Shown here: positions 17,686-28,648 of the stretch, one piece after another
Layout of the letters: each line of letters starts with the position of its first letter
Numbering within the stretch: the first letter of the stretch is position 1
From: Luteirhabdus salina
GTDB taxonomy: Bacteria; Bacteroidota; Bacteroidia; Flavobacteriales; Flavobacteriaceae
Length of the DNA: 64,000 nt
Direction: 5' to 3'
Assembly: GCA_025384855.1 (NCBI GenBank)
Contig: JALAHT010000003.1
Location: 62,001-126,000 of the forward strand
Notes under the pieces: model-generated
What the model was told of the DNA's origin: nothing
The model's database searches: none
What the model saw: only the letters and a program-made list of their open reading frames with translations
Made by a program: the position numbers and the translations under genes

Positions 17686-20241
17686 TTATGATTCGGTTTT
17701 CTTTTTCTGTTTTTTAACCTTTATGGTTAACTCATTCGATTTTTCATCGAGATCCATAGCAATTGCATCACCTTCTTCAATTTTAGAGTTGATGATTTCC
17801 TCTGCTAGCGCATCTTCTATGTATTTCTGAATAGCACGTTTTAATGGACGCGCACCATACTCCTTGTCAAAACCTTTATCGGCAATAAAGTCTTTTGCTT
17901 TCTTCGAAAGCGTTAGCTCATAACCCAAGCCTTTGATACGATCGAATAATTTCTCTAATTCGATATCGATAATTTTGTGAATATCATCTTTATCTAGAGA
18001 ATTGAATACCATTACATCATCAACACGGTTCAGGAATTCTGGAGCAAAAGCTTTTTTCAAGGCATTTTCAATAATGCTTCGCGCATTACTATCTGCCTGA
18101 TTCTTTTTCGCGGAAGTCCCAAATCCAACACCCTGACCAAAGTCCTGAAGCTTTCTAGCCCCAATATTCGAGGTCATAATAATGATGGTGTTTCGGAAAT
18201 CGATTTTACGTCCGAGACTATCAGTTATATAGCCATCATCCAATACCTGTAGTAACATGTTGAATACGTCGGGGTGCGCTTTTTCGATCTCATCCAACAA
18301 TACTACCGCATATGGCTTTCTTCGAATTTTTTCAGTTAATTGACCACCCTCTTCATAGCCAACATAGCCTGGAGGTGCTCCAATTAACCGTGATACAGCG
18401 AATTTCTCCATGTATTCACTCATATCGATACGAACCAATGCATTTTCCGAATCGAACAATTCACGCGCTAGCACTTTCGCCAACTGTGTTTTACCAACCC
18501 CAGTCTGTCCAAGGAAAATAAAGGAACCAATGGGTTTATTCGGATCCTTCAACCCTGCGCGGTTTCGCTGAATAGCTTTCACCACTTTCCCTACGGCTTC
18601 GTCCTGGCCGATTACCTTACCTTTAATACGTTTTGGTAGTTCGGCTAACTTGGCGCTTTCCGCTTGGGCAATTCGACTTACGGGAACACCGGTCATCATA
18701 GAAACTACTTCCGCTACATTTTCCTCGTCAACGGTTTCCTTATGCAATTTGGATTCCTTTTCCCAGACTTCCTGTGCATCGGCCAATTCCTTTTCTAAAT
18801 TCTTTTCATCATCGCGGAGTTTCGCGGCTTCTTCATATTTCTGTTTCTTCACAACAGAATTCTTCAACTCGCGAACCTCTTCCAATTTCGATTCGATTTT
18901 CAGAATCTTTTCAGGTACATTAATATTGGTAATGTGTACACGCGAACCTGCTTCATCTAAAGCATCAATAGCTTTATCGGGAAGGAAACGATCGGTCATA
19001 TAGCGATTCGTCAATTTCACACAAGCCTCTAAGGCATCATCGGTATACAGGACATTGTGGTGCGATTCGTATTTATCTTTGATGTTTTTAAGGATTTCAA
19101 TAGTCTCGTCGATACTAGTTGGTTCGACTAATACTTTTTGAAAACGTCGCTCTAGTGCTCCGTCTTTTTCAATATACTGTCGATACTCATCTAGGGTAGT
19201 CGCTCCAATACATTGAATTTCACCACGTGCCAATGCAGGCTTAAACATATTGGAAGCATCCAGGGATCCGGTAGCACCTCCAGCGCCTACGATGGTATGA
19301 ATCTCATCGATGAATAGAATGATATCGTCATTCTTTTCCAGTTCGTTCATCACAGCTTTCATCCGTTCCTCAAACTGACCACGATACTTCGTTCCAGCAA
19401 CCAAACTTGCAAGGTCTAAGGTCACCACACGCTTGTCGTACAAAATACGTGACACTTTACGCTGTACAATTCGTAGGGCGAGGCCTTCGGCAATAGCCGA
19501 TTTACCAACACCAGGTTCTCCAATAAGGAGTGGGTTGTTTTTCTTTCGTCGACTTAATATCTGCGATACACGCTGTATTTCGCTCTCACGTCCCACCACT
19601 GGATCAAGCTTGCCTTCTTCGGCAAGTGCCGTTAGGTCACGGCCAAAATTGTCTAATACGGGCGTTTTCGATTTTTTATTTCCTTTTTTACCGCTATTTC
19701 CGGTAAATAGGTTTTCCTTACCGCCATCGGCGGCCGCTGCATCATCATCGCTCGGAAAGGATTCAGCAGAAGGCGAATCCAAATAGTCTTCATCGTTTGC
19801 CATCATTACCTTAAATTGATCTTTCACGCCATCATAATCTACTTTCATCTTCATCAGCAACTTTGTGGTCGGATCGTTTTCATTCCTAAGAATGCAAAGC
19901 AATAAATGAGCGGTATTGATACTTGAGCTTTGGAACAGCTTTGCCTCTAAAAAGGTCGTTTTTAAGGCGCGTTCCGCTTGTCGAGTGAGGTGTAAGTTTT
20001 TTTTATCGTTGGTAGCTGCATCGGAATTAGGATTCGCAGGGCTTAAAATTTCTACTTTTCTGCGCAGGTGATTCAAATCTACATCCAGGGCATTCAAAAT
20101 AGAAACAGCTTTTCCATTACCGTCACGTAACAATCCTAACATCAAATGTTCGGTACCTATAAAATCATGGCCCAACCGTAAGGCTTCTTCCTTACTGTAG
20201 GCGATTACATCTTTTACTCTTGGGGAAAAATTATCATCCAT
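17686..20241 (-). CDS. clpC: ATP-dependent Clp protease ATPase subunit ClpC
   Basis: The 851-residue AAA+ unfoldase has two N-terminal Clp repeats (about 1-145), first ATPase domain with Walker A GEPGVGKSA, a UVR-type coiled region (KYEEAAKLRDDEKNLEKEL) that marks ClpC rather than ClpB or ClpA, second ATPase domain with GQTGVGKTQLA and DEIEKAHPDVF, and a ClpB_D2-like C-terminus. The residues between the N-domain and first ATPase form an acidic, Asp/Ala-rich linker. It feeds proteins to ClpP, which is not here. Family knowledge: adaptor binding through the N-domain. Transcribed divergently from gyrA. Confidence 0.95.
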   Translation of the reverse strand: MDDNFSPRVKDVIAYSKEEALRLGHDFIGTEHLMLGLLRDGNGKAVSILNALDVDLNHLRRKVEILSPANPNSDAATNDKKNLHLTRQAERALKTTFLEAKLFQSSSINTAHLLLCILRNENDPTTKLLMKMKVDYDGVKDQFKVMMANDEDYLDSPSAESFPSDDDAAAADGGKENLFTGNSGKKGNKKSKTPVLDNFGRDLTALAEEGKLDPVVGRESEIQRVSQILSRRKKNNPLLIGEPGVGKSAIAEGLALRIVQRKVSRILYDKRVVTLDLASLVAGTKYRGQFEERMKAVMNELEKNDDIILFIDEIHTIVGAGGATGSLDASNMFKPALARGEIQCIGATTLDEYRQYIEKDGALERRFQKVLVEPTSIDETIEILKNIKDKYESHHNVLYTDDALEACVKLTNRYMTDRFLPDKAIDALDEAGSRVHITNINVPEKILKIESKLEEVRELKNSVVKKQKYEEAAKLRDDEKNLEKELADAQEVWEKESKLHKETVDEENVAEVVSMMTGVPVSRIAQAESAKLAELPKRIKGKVIGQDEAVGKVVKAIQRNRAGLKDPNKPIGSFIFLGQTGVGKTQLAKVLARELFDSENALVRIDMSEYMEKFAVSRLIGAPPGYVGYEEGGQLTEKIRRKPYAVVLLDEIEKAHPDVFNMLLQVLDDGYITDSLGRKIDFRNTIIIMTSNIGARKLQDFGQGVGFGTSAKKNQADSNARSIIENALKKAFAPEFLNRVDDVMVFNSLDKDDIHKIIDIELEKLFDRIKGLGYELTLSKKAKDFIADKGFDKEYGARPLKRAIQKYIEDALAEEIINSKIEEGDAIAMDLDEKSNELTIKVKKQKKKTES

Positions 20242-20390
20242 AGTCTTCAGTTCCTATACGTCTAAAAATACTAAAATTACTTACAAAAGGGCAAATATTG
20301 TACCTGAATTGAAAGGGCTTAGGTAAAAGGACGAAAAAAAGACGGTAATTCAAAGCCGAGTATGGTTTAGTTATCAACCAAAAAGCCTGT

Positions 20391-20398
20391 TAAATTTG
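20391..20398 (+). promoter_or_regulatory. Possible -7 element (TAAATTTG) upstream of gyrA
   Basis: Exact TAnnTTTG about 100 nt before the gyrA start within the 259-nt divergent clpC-gyrA gap. No TTG is found 19-20 nt further upstream. The rest of this gap shows no stable hairpin or repeat. Confidence 0.3.
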
Positions 20399-20500
20399 TT
20401 AATAAAATCGTGAATAAACCCTAGTGAAATGCGCCTTTTAACCCTCAAAATACCGTATATTGCTACGTTAGTATAACAACTATTTTTAAAGCGAAAATTT

Positions 20501-23032
20501 ATGGCTGAAGGTGAAAAACTGATTCCTATAAATATTGAAGATGAAATGAAATCGGCCTACATCGATTATTCGATGTCGGTCATCGTGTCACGTGCGCTGC
20601 CAGATGTGCGTGACGGTATGAAACCAGTACACCGTAGAGTGTTATTTGGAATGCACGAATTGGGAGTGCGCTCCAGTAGTTCTCATAAAAAATCGGCGCG
20701 TATCGTTGGTGAGGTATTGGGTAAATATCACCCGCATGGCGATACATCTGTTTATGATGCAATGGTTCGGATGGCTCAGGAATGGAGTCTTCGGTATATG
20801 TTGGTCGATGGGCAGGGAAACTTTGGTTCCATCGATGGCGATAGTCCAGCGGCAATGCGATATACAGAAGCACGGATGCGGAAAATTTCTGAGGAGATGT
20901 TGGCTGATATCGATAAGGAAACAGTAGACCACCAACTCAATTTCGACGATACCATAGAAGAACCAACTGTTTTACCTACCCGTATTCCAGGGTTATTGGT
21001 TAACGGTGCATCTGGTATTGCAGTTGGAATGGCAACCAATATGCCTCCGCATAACCTTACGGAGGTTATTGACGGTACCATTGCTTATATCGATAATAAT
21101 GATATTGAAATTGATGAGCTGATCCAGCACGTCAAGGCACCTGATTTTCCTACTGGTGGAGTTATCTACGGATATGAAGGAGTAAGGGAAGCCTTTAAAA
21201 CAGGTCGCGGACGTGTCGTTATGCGTGGAAAATCGCATTTTGAAGAGGTAAACGGACGCGAATGTATTATCGTTACTGAAATTCCATATCAGGTGAACAA
21301 GGCTGATATGATTAAGAAGACGGCCGACCTTGTAAACGATAAGAAAATAGAAGGTATTTCTAATATCCGTGACGAATCGGACCGTAAGGGAATGCGCATT
21401 GTATACATCCTTAAACGCGATGCGGTACCTAATATCGTGTTAAATATGTTGTTCAAGTATACGGCACTTCAATCTAGCTTCAGTGTGAACAATATCGCAT
21501 TGGTGAATGGTCGTCCACAGTTATTAAACCTCAAGGAATTGATTCATTATTTCGTGGAACACCGCCATGAAGTGGTGGTCCGTCGAACGGAATACTTATT
21601 GCGCAAAGCGGAAGAACGGGCGCATATCCTGGAAGGATTGATCATTGCTTCCGATAATATCGATGAGGTGATTGCCTTAATTCGAGGGTCGGCGAATGCA
21701 GAGGAGGCACGCCAAAAGTTGATGGATACTTTCGAGCTGACCGAGATTCAGGCGAAGGCCATTGTAGAAATGCGATTGCGACAATTGACGGGTCTTGAGC
21801 AAGATAAGCTTCGAAGCGAGTATGATGAATTGATGAAGACCATCGAAGATTATAAGGATATCCTGGCGAAGAAAGACCGTCGAATGGAGATCATTAAGGA
21901 AGAATTGATTGAGGTTCGCGATAAGTATGGTGATGAGCGCCGCTCTACAATCGAGTATGCTGGTGGCGATGTTAGTATCACCGACTTGATTGCGGATGAA
22001 AAGGTGGTTATTACGATATCACATGCTGGTTATATAAAGCGAACATCACTTACCGAATATAAAAAGCAAAATAGAGGAGGGGTTGGTCAAAAAGCTTCTT
22101 CAACTAGAAATGAAGACTTCTTGGAAGACTTGTTCGTAGGAACGAATCACCAATACATGCTTTTCTTCACTCAAAAAGGAAAATGTTTCTGGTTACGGGT
22201 TTTCGAAATTCCGGAAGGAAGTCGTACGTCAAAAGGAAGAGCAATTCAAAACCTTATCAATATTGAGCCAGACGATAAGTTGAAGGCCTTTATCTGTACT
22301 CAGGATTTAAAAGATGAAGAGTATATCAATAGTCGATATGTCATTATGGCAACTAAAAAAGGTCAGGTGAAGAAAACTTCATTAGAACAATACTCTCGTC
22401 CGAGAACAAACGGAATTAACGCCATTACTATTAAGGACGGCGATGAGCTATTGGAGGCTAAACTTACCACTGGCGATAGTCAGGTAATGTTAGCGGTTCG
22501 AAGTGGTAAAGCGATTCGTTTCGAAGAAGAGAAAACACGTCCGATGGGCCGAAACGCTTCAGGGGTTCGCGGGATCAAACTTGATAACGATGACGATGAA
22601 GTAGTAGGAATGGTAGCTATCAATGACGATGAGTCGGATATTTTAGTGGTTTCTGAAGGAGGTTATGGAAAACGTTCTACATTAGACGATTATCGTATTA
22701 CCAACCGAGGCGGAAAAGGTGTAAAAACGCTAAATATTACTGAAAAAACCGGTAAATTAGTAGCAATCAAGAATGTAACCGATCAAGACGATCTTATGAT
22801 CATCAATAAATCAGGTATTGCCATTCGGATGGCGGTTGAAGATTTAAGGGTTATGGGACGTGCCACTCAAGGGGTTCGATTAATCAAGGTTCGTGATAAC
22901 GATGCCATTGCGGCAGTTGCGAAGGTGAAACACGACGAAGATGATATTGAAGAAGGGGATGAAGTAGAGAATACTGAACTTGGCACCACTCTTGATAATA
23001 ATGGAGCGGAACAAACCGAAAACAACGAATAA
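20501..23032 (+). CDS. gyrA: DNA gyrase subunit A
   Basis: An 843-residue type IIA topoisomerase subunit. The cleavage tyrosine is Tyr121 (AMRYTEARM). The quinolone-determining region reads [13 protein letters not shown], with Thr82 at the place of E. coli Ser83 and Asp86 at the place of Asp87. The GyrA box of the C-terminal wrapping domain is QNRGGVGQK, near residue 526, which distinguishes GyrA from ParC. The C-terminal tail is strongly acidic ([15 protein letters not shown]). It forms the A2B2 gyrase that introduces negative supercoils; gyrB is elsewhere. The TPR gene follows after 15 nt. Confidence 0.96.
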   Translation: MAEGEKLIPINIEDEMKSAYIDYSMSVIVSRALPDVRDGMKPVHRRVLFGMHELGVRSSSSHKKSARIVGEVLGKYHPHGDTSVYDAMVRMAQEWSLRYMLVDGQGNFGSIDGDSPAAMRYTEARMRKISEEMLADIDKETVDHQLNFDDTIEEPTVLPTRIPGLLVNGASGIAVGMATNMPPHNLTEVIDGTIAYIDNNDIEIDELIQHVKAPDFPTGGVIYGYEGVREAFKTGRGRVVMRGKSHFEEVNGRECIIVTEIPYQVNKADMIKKTADLVNDKKIEGISNIRDESDRKGMRIVYILKRDAVPNIVLNMLFKYTALQSSFSVNNIALVNGRPQLLNLKELIHYFVEHRHEVVVRRTEYLLRKAEERAHILEGLIIASDNIDEVIALIRGSANAEEARQKLMDTFELTEIQAKAIVEMRLRQLTGLEQDKLRSEYDELMKTIEDYKDILAKKDRRMEIIKEELIEVRDKYGDERRSTIEYAGGDVSITDLIADEKVVITISHAGYIKRTSLTEYKKQNRGGVGQKASSTRNEDFLEDLFVGTNHQYMLFFTQKGKCFWLRVFEIPEGSRTSKGRAIQNLINIEPDDKLKAFICTQDLKDEEYINSRYVIMATKKGQVKKTSLEQYSRPRTNGINAITIKDGDELLEAKLTTGDSQVMLAVRSGKAIRFEEEKTRPMGRNASGVRGIKLDNDDDEVVGMVAINDDESDILVVSEGGYGKRSTLDDYRITNRGGKGVKTLNITEKTGKLVAIKNVTDQDDLMIINKSGIAIRMAVEDLRVMGRATQGVRLIKVRDNDAIAAVAKVKHDEDDIEEGDEVENTELGTTLDNNGAEQTENNE

Positions 23033-23047
23033 ATTAAAACACTTACA

Positions 23048-24310
23048 ATGAAAAAACAGGTTATAACAGTGATGGTATTAATGTTTTCCATTGCTGTATT
23101 TGCACAAAAAAGAGAAATCAGAAAGGCCGAAAGAGCTGTAGAAGACAAAGATTATAACGAAGCAATGTCTTATCTAAAAGAGGCTGAAGGTTTATTATCC
23201 CAAGCGGATCAAGAGGAAAAAGCTCAATTTTATTTGGTGAAATCTGAGGCATATCAAGGTAGTGCCGGGAACGATTATGAAAAAATGAAATCTGCCATTG
23301 AGGCTTACAAGATGGCTATTGAATTGGGTGGAATGGATGAATTCTCTGAAAGGATGATGATGCTTCAAGGCAATTTGCGAGTAATGTTAGTGAATAGTGC
23401 TATAGAAGATCAAAATGCTCAGCGCTATGATATTGCAAGTAAGAAACTCTATAATAGTTATAAAGTGAGTCCGAAAGATACTTCAGACCTCTATTTTGCG
23501 GCTAGTAATGCGGTTAATGGAAAAAATTACGATGATGCATTAGAATATTATAAAGAATTAGTGGATCTTGGCTATACAGGGATTGAAAAACAGTTTATAG
23601 CCGTTAGCAAGGAGACCGGAGAAGAGGTCGTCTACAACGATAAAAACCAGCGTGATTTAATGCTTAAGGCCGGAGAGGTTATAAAGCCCCAAGATAGAAT
23701 GACTTCTTCTAGAATGGGTGAGATTCTGAGAAATATGACCTTAATTTATTTAGATAAAAATGAAGAAGAGAAAGCGAAAGAATTGATGGCCAAAGCTAGA
23801 GCTGAAAACCCTGAAGATACTTCACTAATGATGGCCGAAGCTCGATTAGCTTATAAAACTGGAGACAAAGAAAAATATAATCAGTTAATGGAGAAAGTAA
23901 TAGGTGCCGAACCAAATAATAAAGATCTTATATTCAATATGGCGGTTAATACCGCTGAGATGGGAGATTCGGAAAAGGCTAAGCAATATTACGAACGTGT
24001 ACTGGAAATCGATCCTGAATATACTCCTGCATTAATTAACATTGCTGTTCTAAAATTAGATAGTGAAAAGGACCTTGTACAGGAAATGAATAATTTGGGA
24101 ACGTCAACTGCTGATTCAAAAAGATATGAAGAATTAAAGCAGGAAAGAAAAGCTATTTATCAAGAAGTATTACCTTATCTTGAAAAAGTGAATAAGATTG
24201 ATGACAGTAATATTGAAGTTAAAAGAACTTTAATGGATATTTACGGGCAACTAGCTATGGATGATAAATTCAAACAAATGAAGGCTGAAGTTGAAGCTGC
24301 TCAAAACTAG
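23048..24310 (+). CDS. Exported TPR-repeat protein
   Basis: A 420-residue protein with a signal peptide (MKKQVITVMVLMFSIAVFAQ) and then tetratricopeptide helices throughout, for example AMSYLKEAEGLLSQADQEEKAQFYLVKSEAY and NKDLIFNMAVNTAEMGDSEKAKQYYERVLEIDP in outline. No enzymatic motif. It should act in the periplasm as a scaffold. It probably shares the gyrA transcript and ends at a strong terminator; this gyrA-TPR order is common in Flavobacteriia as far as I recall. Codon use is more A/T-rich than gyrA. Confidence 0.82.
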   Translation: MKKQVITVMVLMFSIAVFAQKREIRKAERAVEDKDYNEAMSYLKEAEGLLSQADQEEKAQFYLVKSEAYQGSAGNDYEKMKSAIEAYKMAIELGGMDEFSERMMMLQGNLRVMLVNSAIEDQNAQRYDIASKKLYNSYKVSPKDTSDLYFAASNAVNGKNYDDALEYYKELVDLGYTGIEKQFIAVSKETGEEVVYNDKNQRDLMLKAGEVIKPQDRMTSSRMGEILRNMTLIYLDKNEEEKAKELMAKARAENPEDTSLMMAEARLAYKTGDKEKYNQLMEKVIGAEPNNKDLIFNMAVNTAEMGDSEKAKQYYERVLEIDPEYTPALINIAVLKLDSEKDLVQEMNNLGTSTADSKRYEELKQERKAIYQEVLPYLEKVNKIDDSNIEVKRTLMDIYGQLAMDDKFKQMKAEVEAAQN

Positions 24311-24340
24311 AAGATAATTTAGTAAACTGATGAATTTAAA

Positions 24341-24367
24341 AAAGCCGTCTTTGTAGACGGCTTTTTT
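24341..24367. terminator. Bidirectional terminator
   Basis: AAAGCCGTCT and AGACGGCTTT form a 10-bp stem around TTGT, flanked by A and T runs. It lies between the convergent TPR and NlpC/P60 genes. Confidence 0.92.
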
Positions 24368-24368
24368 A

Positions 24369-25118
24369 TTAGATAATCTTTTTAATTACCCTAAGCTTAT
24401 GAGTATGCGTTCGCTTCTCATAGTTGAAAATCCCCGTATGGTCTAAGCGGTCTATTCGAACCTTTCCATGGGCATGGATGATATAATGATCCTTCATAAT
24501 AATGCCAACATGGGTTATATCGCCCTCTGCATTATCAAAAAAAGCTAAATCGCCTGGCTCGCTTTCCTCAATGAAACTTAAAGGTTCGCCTTGAGTGGCC
24601 TGCTGACTAGCATCTCGCTTCAATGAATGACCATTAAGTCGATACACCATTTGAGTAAAACCGCTACAGTCTATTCCAAAAGGCGTTCTTCCGCCCCATA
24701 GATAGGGAGCATTTAAATATAATAGTGCCGTACTAACCAAATGATTTTTATTCAATACACTGGATTTCGTTGGCCCTTCAAACCTATGTTGCAATAATTT
24801 CACTGAACCGACAGCACATCCCAAAGGAATAGGCATCAGTTGCCCATGATGTTCCGTTACAAAATCTACTAATTCGGAGGATAGTTTCGGTTGAAGTGTA
24901 CTATACTTCTTGTAGTTGTTTTCTTCAATTTCAAAGAGTTGCTTATTGTCTAACCAACCTTCATACCCATCATGAAGCAAACGAATACGACTCCATTTCT
25001 TCTGCATATCCAAAATTTTAAACAATTCCCCATATAACACCTGGGAAACCATTTCACTGGCATCAGCTTTTTCAGCACGCAAAGGAGCAATGCTTATATT
25101 ACAAAGACCATATTTCAT
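24369..25118 (-). CDS. C40 family (NlpC/P60) peptidase with SH3 domain
   Basis: A 249-residue protein. Residues about 5-60 form a bacterial SH3-like domain (APLRAEKADASEMVSQVLYGE ... IRLLHDGYEGWLDN). The NlpC/P60 domain at about 125-245 has the catalytic Cys in GIDCSGFTQMVY, the His in HVGIIMKDHYIIHAHGKV and a PGDLAFF loop. It probably cuts peptide stems in peptidoglycan. No signal peptide is visible at this start (MKYGLCNISIAPLR), which is also true of related flavobacterial proteins, so it may act on recycled muropeptides in the cytoplasm. It follows the thiolase gene by 22 nt. Confidence 0.88.
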   Translation of the reverse strand: MKYGLCNISIAPLRAEKADASEMVSQVLYGELFKILDMQKKWSRIRLLHDGYEGWLDNKQLFEIEENNYKKYSTLQPKLSSELVDFVTEHHGQLMPIPLGCAVGSVKLLQHRFEGPTKSSVLNKNHLVSTALLYLNAPYLWGGRTPFGIDCSGFTQMVYRLNGHSLKRDASQQATQGEPLSFIEESEPGDLAFFDNAEGDITHVGIIMKDHYIIHAHGKVRIDRLDHTGIFNYEKRTHTHKLRVIKKII

Positions 25119-25140
25119 CTAAGCAGACTTGGGAGAGGAT

Positions 25141-26316
25141 TTACTTGCGTTCTATTACCATGGCTGAAGCACCTCCACCACCATTACAGATAGCGGCAGC
25201 GCCGATTTTCGCATTGTTCTGTTTCAATACATTAATTAAAGTAATAAGAATCCGAACACCACTACAGCCTAGTGGGTGACCTAAGGATACCGCTCCACCG
25301 TTTACGTTTACCTTTTCACCATCCAAATCCATAATTTTCATATTGGCAAGACCTACAACAGAGAAGGCTTCATTAAACTCAAAGAAATCCACATCATCTT
25401 TTGTTACCCCCGCTTTATCCAATGCTTTTGGCAGTGCTTTTGCTGGTGCGGTCGTAAACCATTTCGGTTCCTGCGCAGCATCTGCATAGCTTCTTATGGT
25501 AACTAAAGGTGTTAATCCAAGTTCTGAAGCTTTTTCAGCAGACATCATAACTACGGCTCCCGCACCATCATTGATGGTAGAAGCATTGGCAGCTGTAACG
25601 GTTCCATCTTTGCTGAAGGCTGGACGAAGCGAAGGAATCTTCTCCATTCGTACATTTTTGAATTCTTCGTCCTCCTTTACGATAACAGGATCACCTTTTC
25701 GTTGGGGTACCTCTACTGGTACTACTTCATCATCGAACCTACCTTCCTCCCAAGCTTTTTTGGAACGATTGTACGATTCGATGGCAAAATTATCTTGATC
25801 TTCACGAGAGAAATTGTATTCAGTAGCACATAAATCGGCGCAGACACCCATTGCATTGTGGTCGTAAGCATCAACCAGACCATCTTTCTGCATCCCATCT
25901 TCTAAAGTAGCAGGACCGAATTTTTTACCCTTTCGCATGTGTACATAATGCGGAATATTGCTCATGCTTTCCATTCCACCGGCTACCACAATATCGGTGT
26001 CGCCCAAAGCAATGCTTTGCGCCGCTTGCATCACGGCTTTCATACCACTCGCACATACCTTATTAACAGTTGTACAAGGAACTGTATCTGGTATTCCGGC
26101 TCCCAACGCGGCCTGACGCGCTGGCGCTTGTCCGACACCGGCCTGTACCACATTTCCCATATATACTTCTTGAACTGTACTTGGGTCCAAGCTTATTTTA
26201 TCCAAGGCGCCTTTAATGGCAGTAGATCCTAACTTCGTTGCTGTAAGAGAGGATAAACTTCCCATAAAGCTTCCGATTGGGGTTCTAGCGGCAGATACGA
26301 TGACAACTTCTTTCAT
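25141..26316 (-). CDS. Acetyl-CoA C-acyltransferase (thiolase)
   Basis: A 391-residue thiolase with all catalytic elements: nucleophile Cys88 in NKVCASGMKAVM, the GGMESMSN block, the NEAFSVV active-site loop, His in GGAVSLGHPLGCSG and the second Cys in AICNGGGGASAMVIER. It forms acetoacetyl-CoA from two acetyl-CoA or runs the reverse step of beta-oxidation; which direction dominates cannot be read from sequence (FadA and AtoB types share these motifs). Full length. Transcribed divergently from the HD-phosphohydrolase gene. Confidence 0.93.
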   Translation of the reverse strand: MKEVVIVSAARTPIGSFMGSLSSLTATKLGSTAIKGALDKISLDPSTVQEVYMGNVVQAGVGQAPARQAALGAGIPDTVPCTTVNKVCASGMKAVMQAAQSIALGDTDIVVAGGMESMSNIPHYVHMRKGKKFGPATLEDGMQKDGLVDAYDHNAMGVCADLCATEYNFSREDQDNFAIESYNRSKKAWEEGRFDDEVVPVEVPQRKGDPVIVKEDEEFKNVRMEKIPSLRPAFSKDGTVTAANASTINDGAGAVVMMSAEKASELGLTPLVTIRSYADAAQEPKWFTTAPAKALPKALDKAGVTKDDVDFFEFNEAFSVVGLANMKIMDLDGEKVNVNGGAVSLGHPLGCSGVRILITLINVLKQNNAKIGAAAICNGGGGASAMVIERK

Positions 26317-26478
26317 GATATATTTTTTACTGTGAATTTGTTACTTTGGAATTGTAGGCAAATCGCCTATTTCTGTGCTTGCGAATTTACATATTTTACA
26401 CTGAAATATCAATCGTTATCGCAGCTGCTTTGGGAATACTGTCGGGTTATTCATACCTTTACTTTTCCAATATTGCTT

Positions 26479-28524
26479 ATGAGCCAATTTTTTTCGGTCC
26501 TTTCCAAAAACCAATCCCTTATTTATAAAGGGTTTTTGTTTGTCATCGCCACAATCTTGGTCATTTACCTCATGCCCAAGGGCGGACAATTCAAGTATCA
26601 TTTTCAAAAGGGAAAGCCCTGGCAATATGAAAACCTCTACGCACCATTTACTTTCACAATAAAAAAGGGTGAAGAGGCCATAGCCGACGAGGAAGCTGCC
26701 ATTCGTGAGAACAGCGTTCCCTATTTCGAATATGACAAGGAGGTTATAACAGAAAGTCGAGCACGTTTTTCAGAATTGCTGGAAGAAACGTTTGTTGATT
26801 CTATTTACACCACTTCAGCATCACAAGCTAGACAAGCCGGCTTAACAATTTTGGAATCGTTTTATGAAAACGGTGTCATCGATCAAATTCATTCGTATTC
26901 ACCGGAAGCGTTGATTTATCTGAAAAAAGGCGACCGCATCGAGGAACGTATCTATTCACAACTTACCCAACGTGAAAATATACCTGGTATCGTATCGAAA
27001 CGTTTAGGCGACACCTATAGCAAAGGAATTCAGTTATTGCTTCAAAAAACTTTGAAACGGGCCATGGAACCCAACGTTACGCTGGATACCAAACGAACGG
27101 AAGCCTCTATCGCTGCTGAAATAGAAGCTATTAGTCCCACACGTGGTGTGGTGGAAAAGGGCGAGCGCGTGGTGGAAAAGGGTGTTGTGGTGGAAGGTGA
27201 AACCTATCAAATCCTGAATTCACTGAAAGAGGAATACCAAAGTCAGGTGTGGAGTCAGTCCAACTATTATTGGCTTATTCTAGGCTATACAATTGTAGTA
27301 GCACTTGTCTTCTTGATGCTTTTCCTTTTTCTGAATAAGTATCGACCTACTATTTTCAACGACAATACCAAGGTTACCTTTATCGTCTTTAATATTGTTC
27401 TGATGGTATTGCTTACAACTATTGTAGTGAAATGGGAAGCAAAATATGTATATGTTGTTCCACTCTGCATCCTACCGTTAATTCTGAAAGCATTTTTCGA
27501 TCCGCGGCTGGGATTGTTCGTACATGTACTGACGCTGATGCTGCTAGGGTTTATCGTTCCGAATAGCTTCGAGTATCTATTTCTTCAAATAATTGCCGGA
27601 ATCGTTACTATACTGACGGTTTCAGAGCTATACCGACGTGCGAATCTCTTTATTTCCGTAGGACAAATCACCTTGATTTATATCGTGGCGTATTTTGCCT
27701 TTTTTATTCTTCAGGAGGGAAGCCTGCAACGAATTTTATGGGAAAACTTCGCCTATTTCATCATTTGCGGACTCGCCACACTTTTTGCGCATCCGTTGAT
27801 TTATTTATATGAAAAACTCTTCGGTTTGGTCAGCGATGTTTCGCTCTTGGAATTAAGCGATACCAATTCGAAATTGTTGAAGGAGCTGGCCAATAAGGCA
27901 CCGGGAACCTTTCACCATTCCTTGAATGTTGCCAATTTAGGTGAAGCGGCCGCGAATGAAATCGGAGCCAATGCTATGTTAGTACGGGTAGGTGCACTCT
28001 ATCATGATATCGGAAAGATGAAAAATCCGACCTATTTCACCGAAAACCAAGTAAGCGGTGTAAATCCGCATAGCGAACTGGATCCACAGGAAAGCGCCGA
28101 AATTATCATCGATCATGTCATCGATGGTATTGAAATCGCACGTAAGAATAACTTGCCCGATCGGGTTGTCGACTTTATACGAACCCACCACGGAACAAGC
28201 TTGGTGTATTATTTCTACAAGCAGGCAAAAGACTTGGATGCAACCATAAACGAGGATGATTTCCGGTACCCAGGCCCAATGCCGTTTTCAAAGGAAACTG
28301 CCATTTTGATGATGGCCGATAGTGTGGAAGCAGCTAGTAAAAGCCTAAAGGAACCGACTTCGACTAAAATTGATGATTTTGTTGAAAAAATCATCGATGG
28401 GCAAATGACCCAAAATCAATTCCTGAATGCGAATATCACATTTAAGGAAATTCAGGTTATTAAGAAGGTTTTAAAGAAAAAACTCAACAATATTTATCAC
28501 TTACGGGTCGAATACCCTGAATAA
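26479..28524 (+). CDS. 7TM-HD family phosphohydrolase (PgpH-like)
   Basis: A 681-residue membrane protein. One N-terminal helix (about 15-33) precedes a 7TMR-HDED extracytoplasmic domain (about 50-265), then seven membrane helices (about 270-460) and a cytoplasmic HD domain with FHHSLNVANLGE, LYHDIGKMKNP and RTHHG. PgpH-type relatives degrade cyclic di-AMP, so a role in c-di-AMP turnover is likely. The frame is open back to 26332, but those 49 extra residues lie over the thiolase promoter side and do not resemble the family; ATG 26479 (MSQFFSVLSKNQ) is preferred. Confidence 0.9.
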   Translation: MSQFFSVLSKNQSLIYKGFLFVIATILVIYLMPKGGQFKYHFQKGKPWQYENLYAPFTFTIKKGEEAIADEEAAIRENSVPYFEYDKEVITESRARFSELLEETFVDSIYTTSASQARQAGLTILESFYENGVIDQIHSYSPEALIYLKKGDRIEERIYSQLTQRENIPGIVSKRLGDTYSKGIQLLLQKTLKRAMEPNVTLDTKRTEASIAAEIEAISPTRGVVEKGERVVEKGVVVEGETYQILNSLKEEYQSQVWSQSNYYWLILGYTIVVALVFLMLFLFLNKYRPTIFNDNTKVTFIVFNIVLMVLLTTIVVKWEAKYVYVVPLCILPLILKAFFDPRLGLFVHVLTLMLLGFIVPNSFEYLFLQIIAGIVTILTVSELYRRANLFISVGQITLIYIVAYFAFFILQEGSLQRILWENFAYFIICGLATLFAHPLIYLYEKLFGLVSDVSLLELSDTNSKLLKELANKAPGTFHHSLNVANLGEAAANEIGANAMLVRVGALYHDIGKMKNPTYFTENQVSGVNPHSELDPQESAEIIIDHVIDGIEIARKNNLPDRVVDFIRTHHGTSLVYYFYKQAKDLDATINEDDFRYPGPMPFSKETAILMMADSVEAASKSLKEPTSTKIDDFVEKIIDGQMTQNQFLNANITFKEIQVIKKVLKKKLNNIYHLRVEYPE

Positions 28525-28648
28525 CAATCTTCAATCTTTTTAGCATCTATTTTTTTAAAAATGGCTTCACCTGTTAAACCTATGTAAATTAAGGCGGTCT
28601 TAACGCTTTTAGGGGTTATAAAGGGTATCTTTTTATAAAACGAAAGAT

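Noticed and set aside
18650-19786. Two 117-codon plus-strand frames opposite clpC.
   Set aside because: Shadows of the clpC codon pattern; their Ser-rich translations mirror acidic and Lys-rich stretches of ClpC.
26332-26478. N-terminal extension of the HD phosphohydrolase by 49 residues.
   Set aside because: The extension does not resemble family N-termini, and the family start MSQFFSVLSKNQ at 26479 fits; the frame is open by chance.
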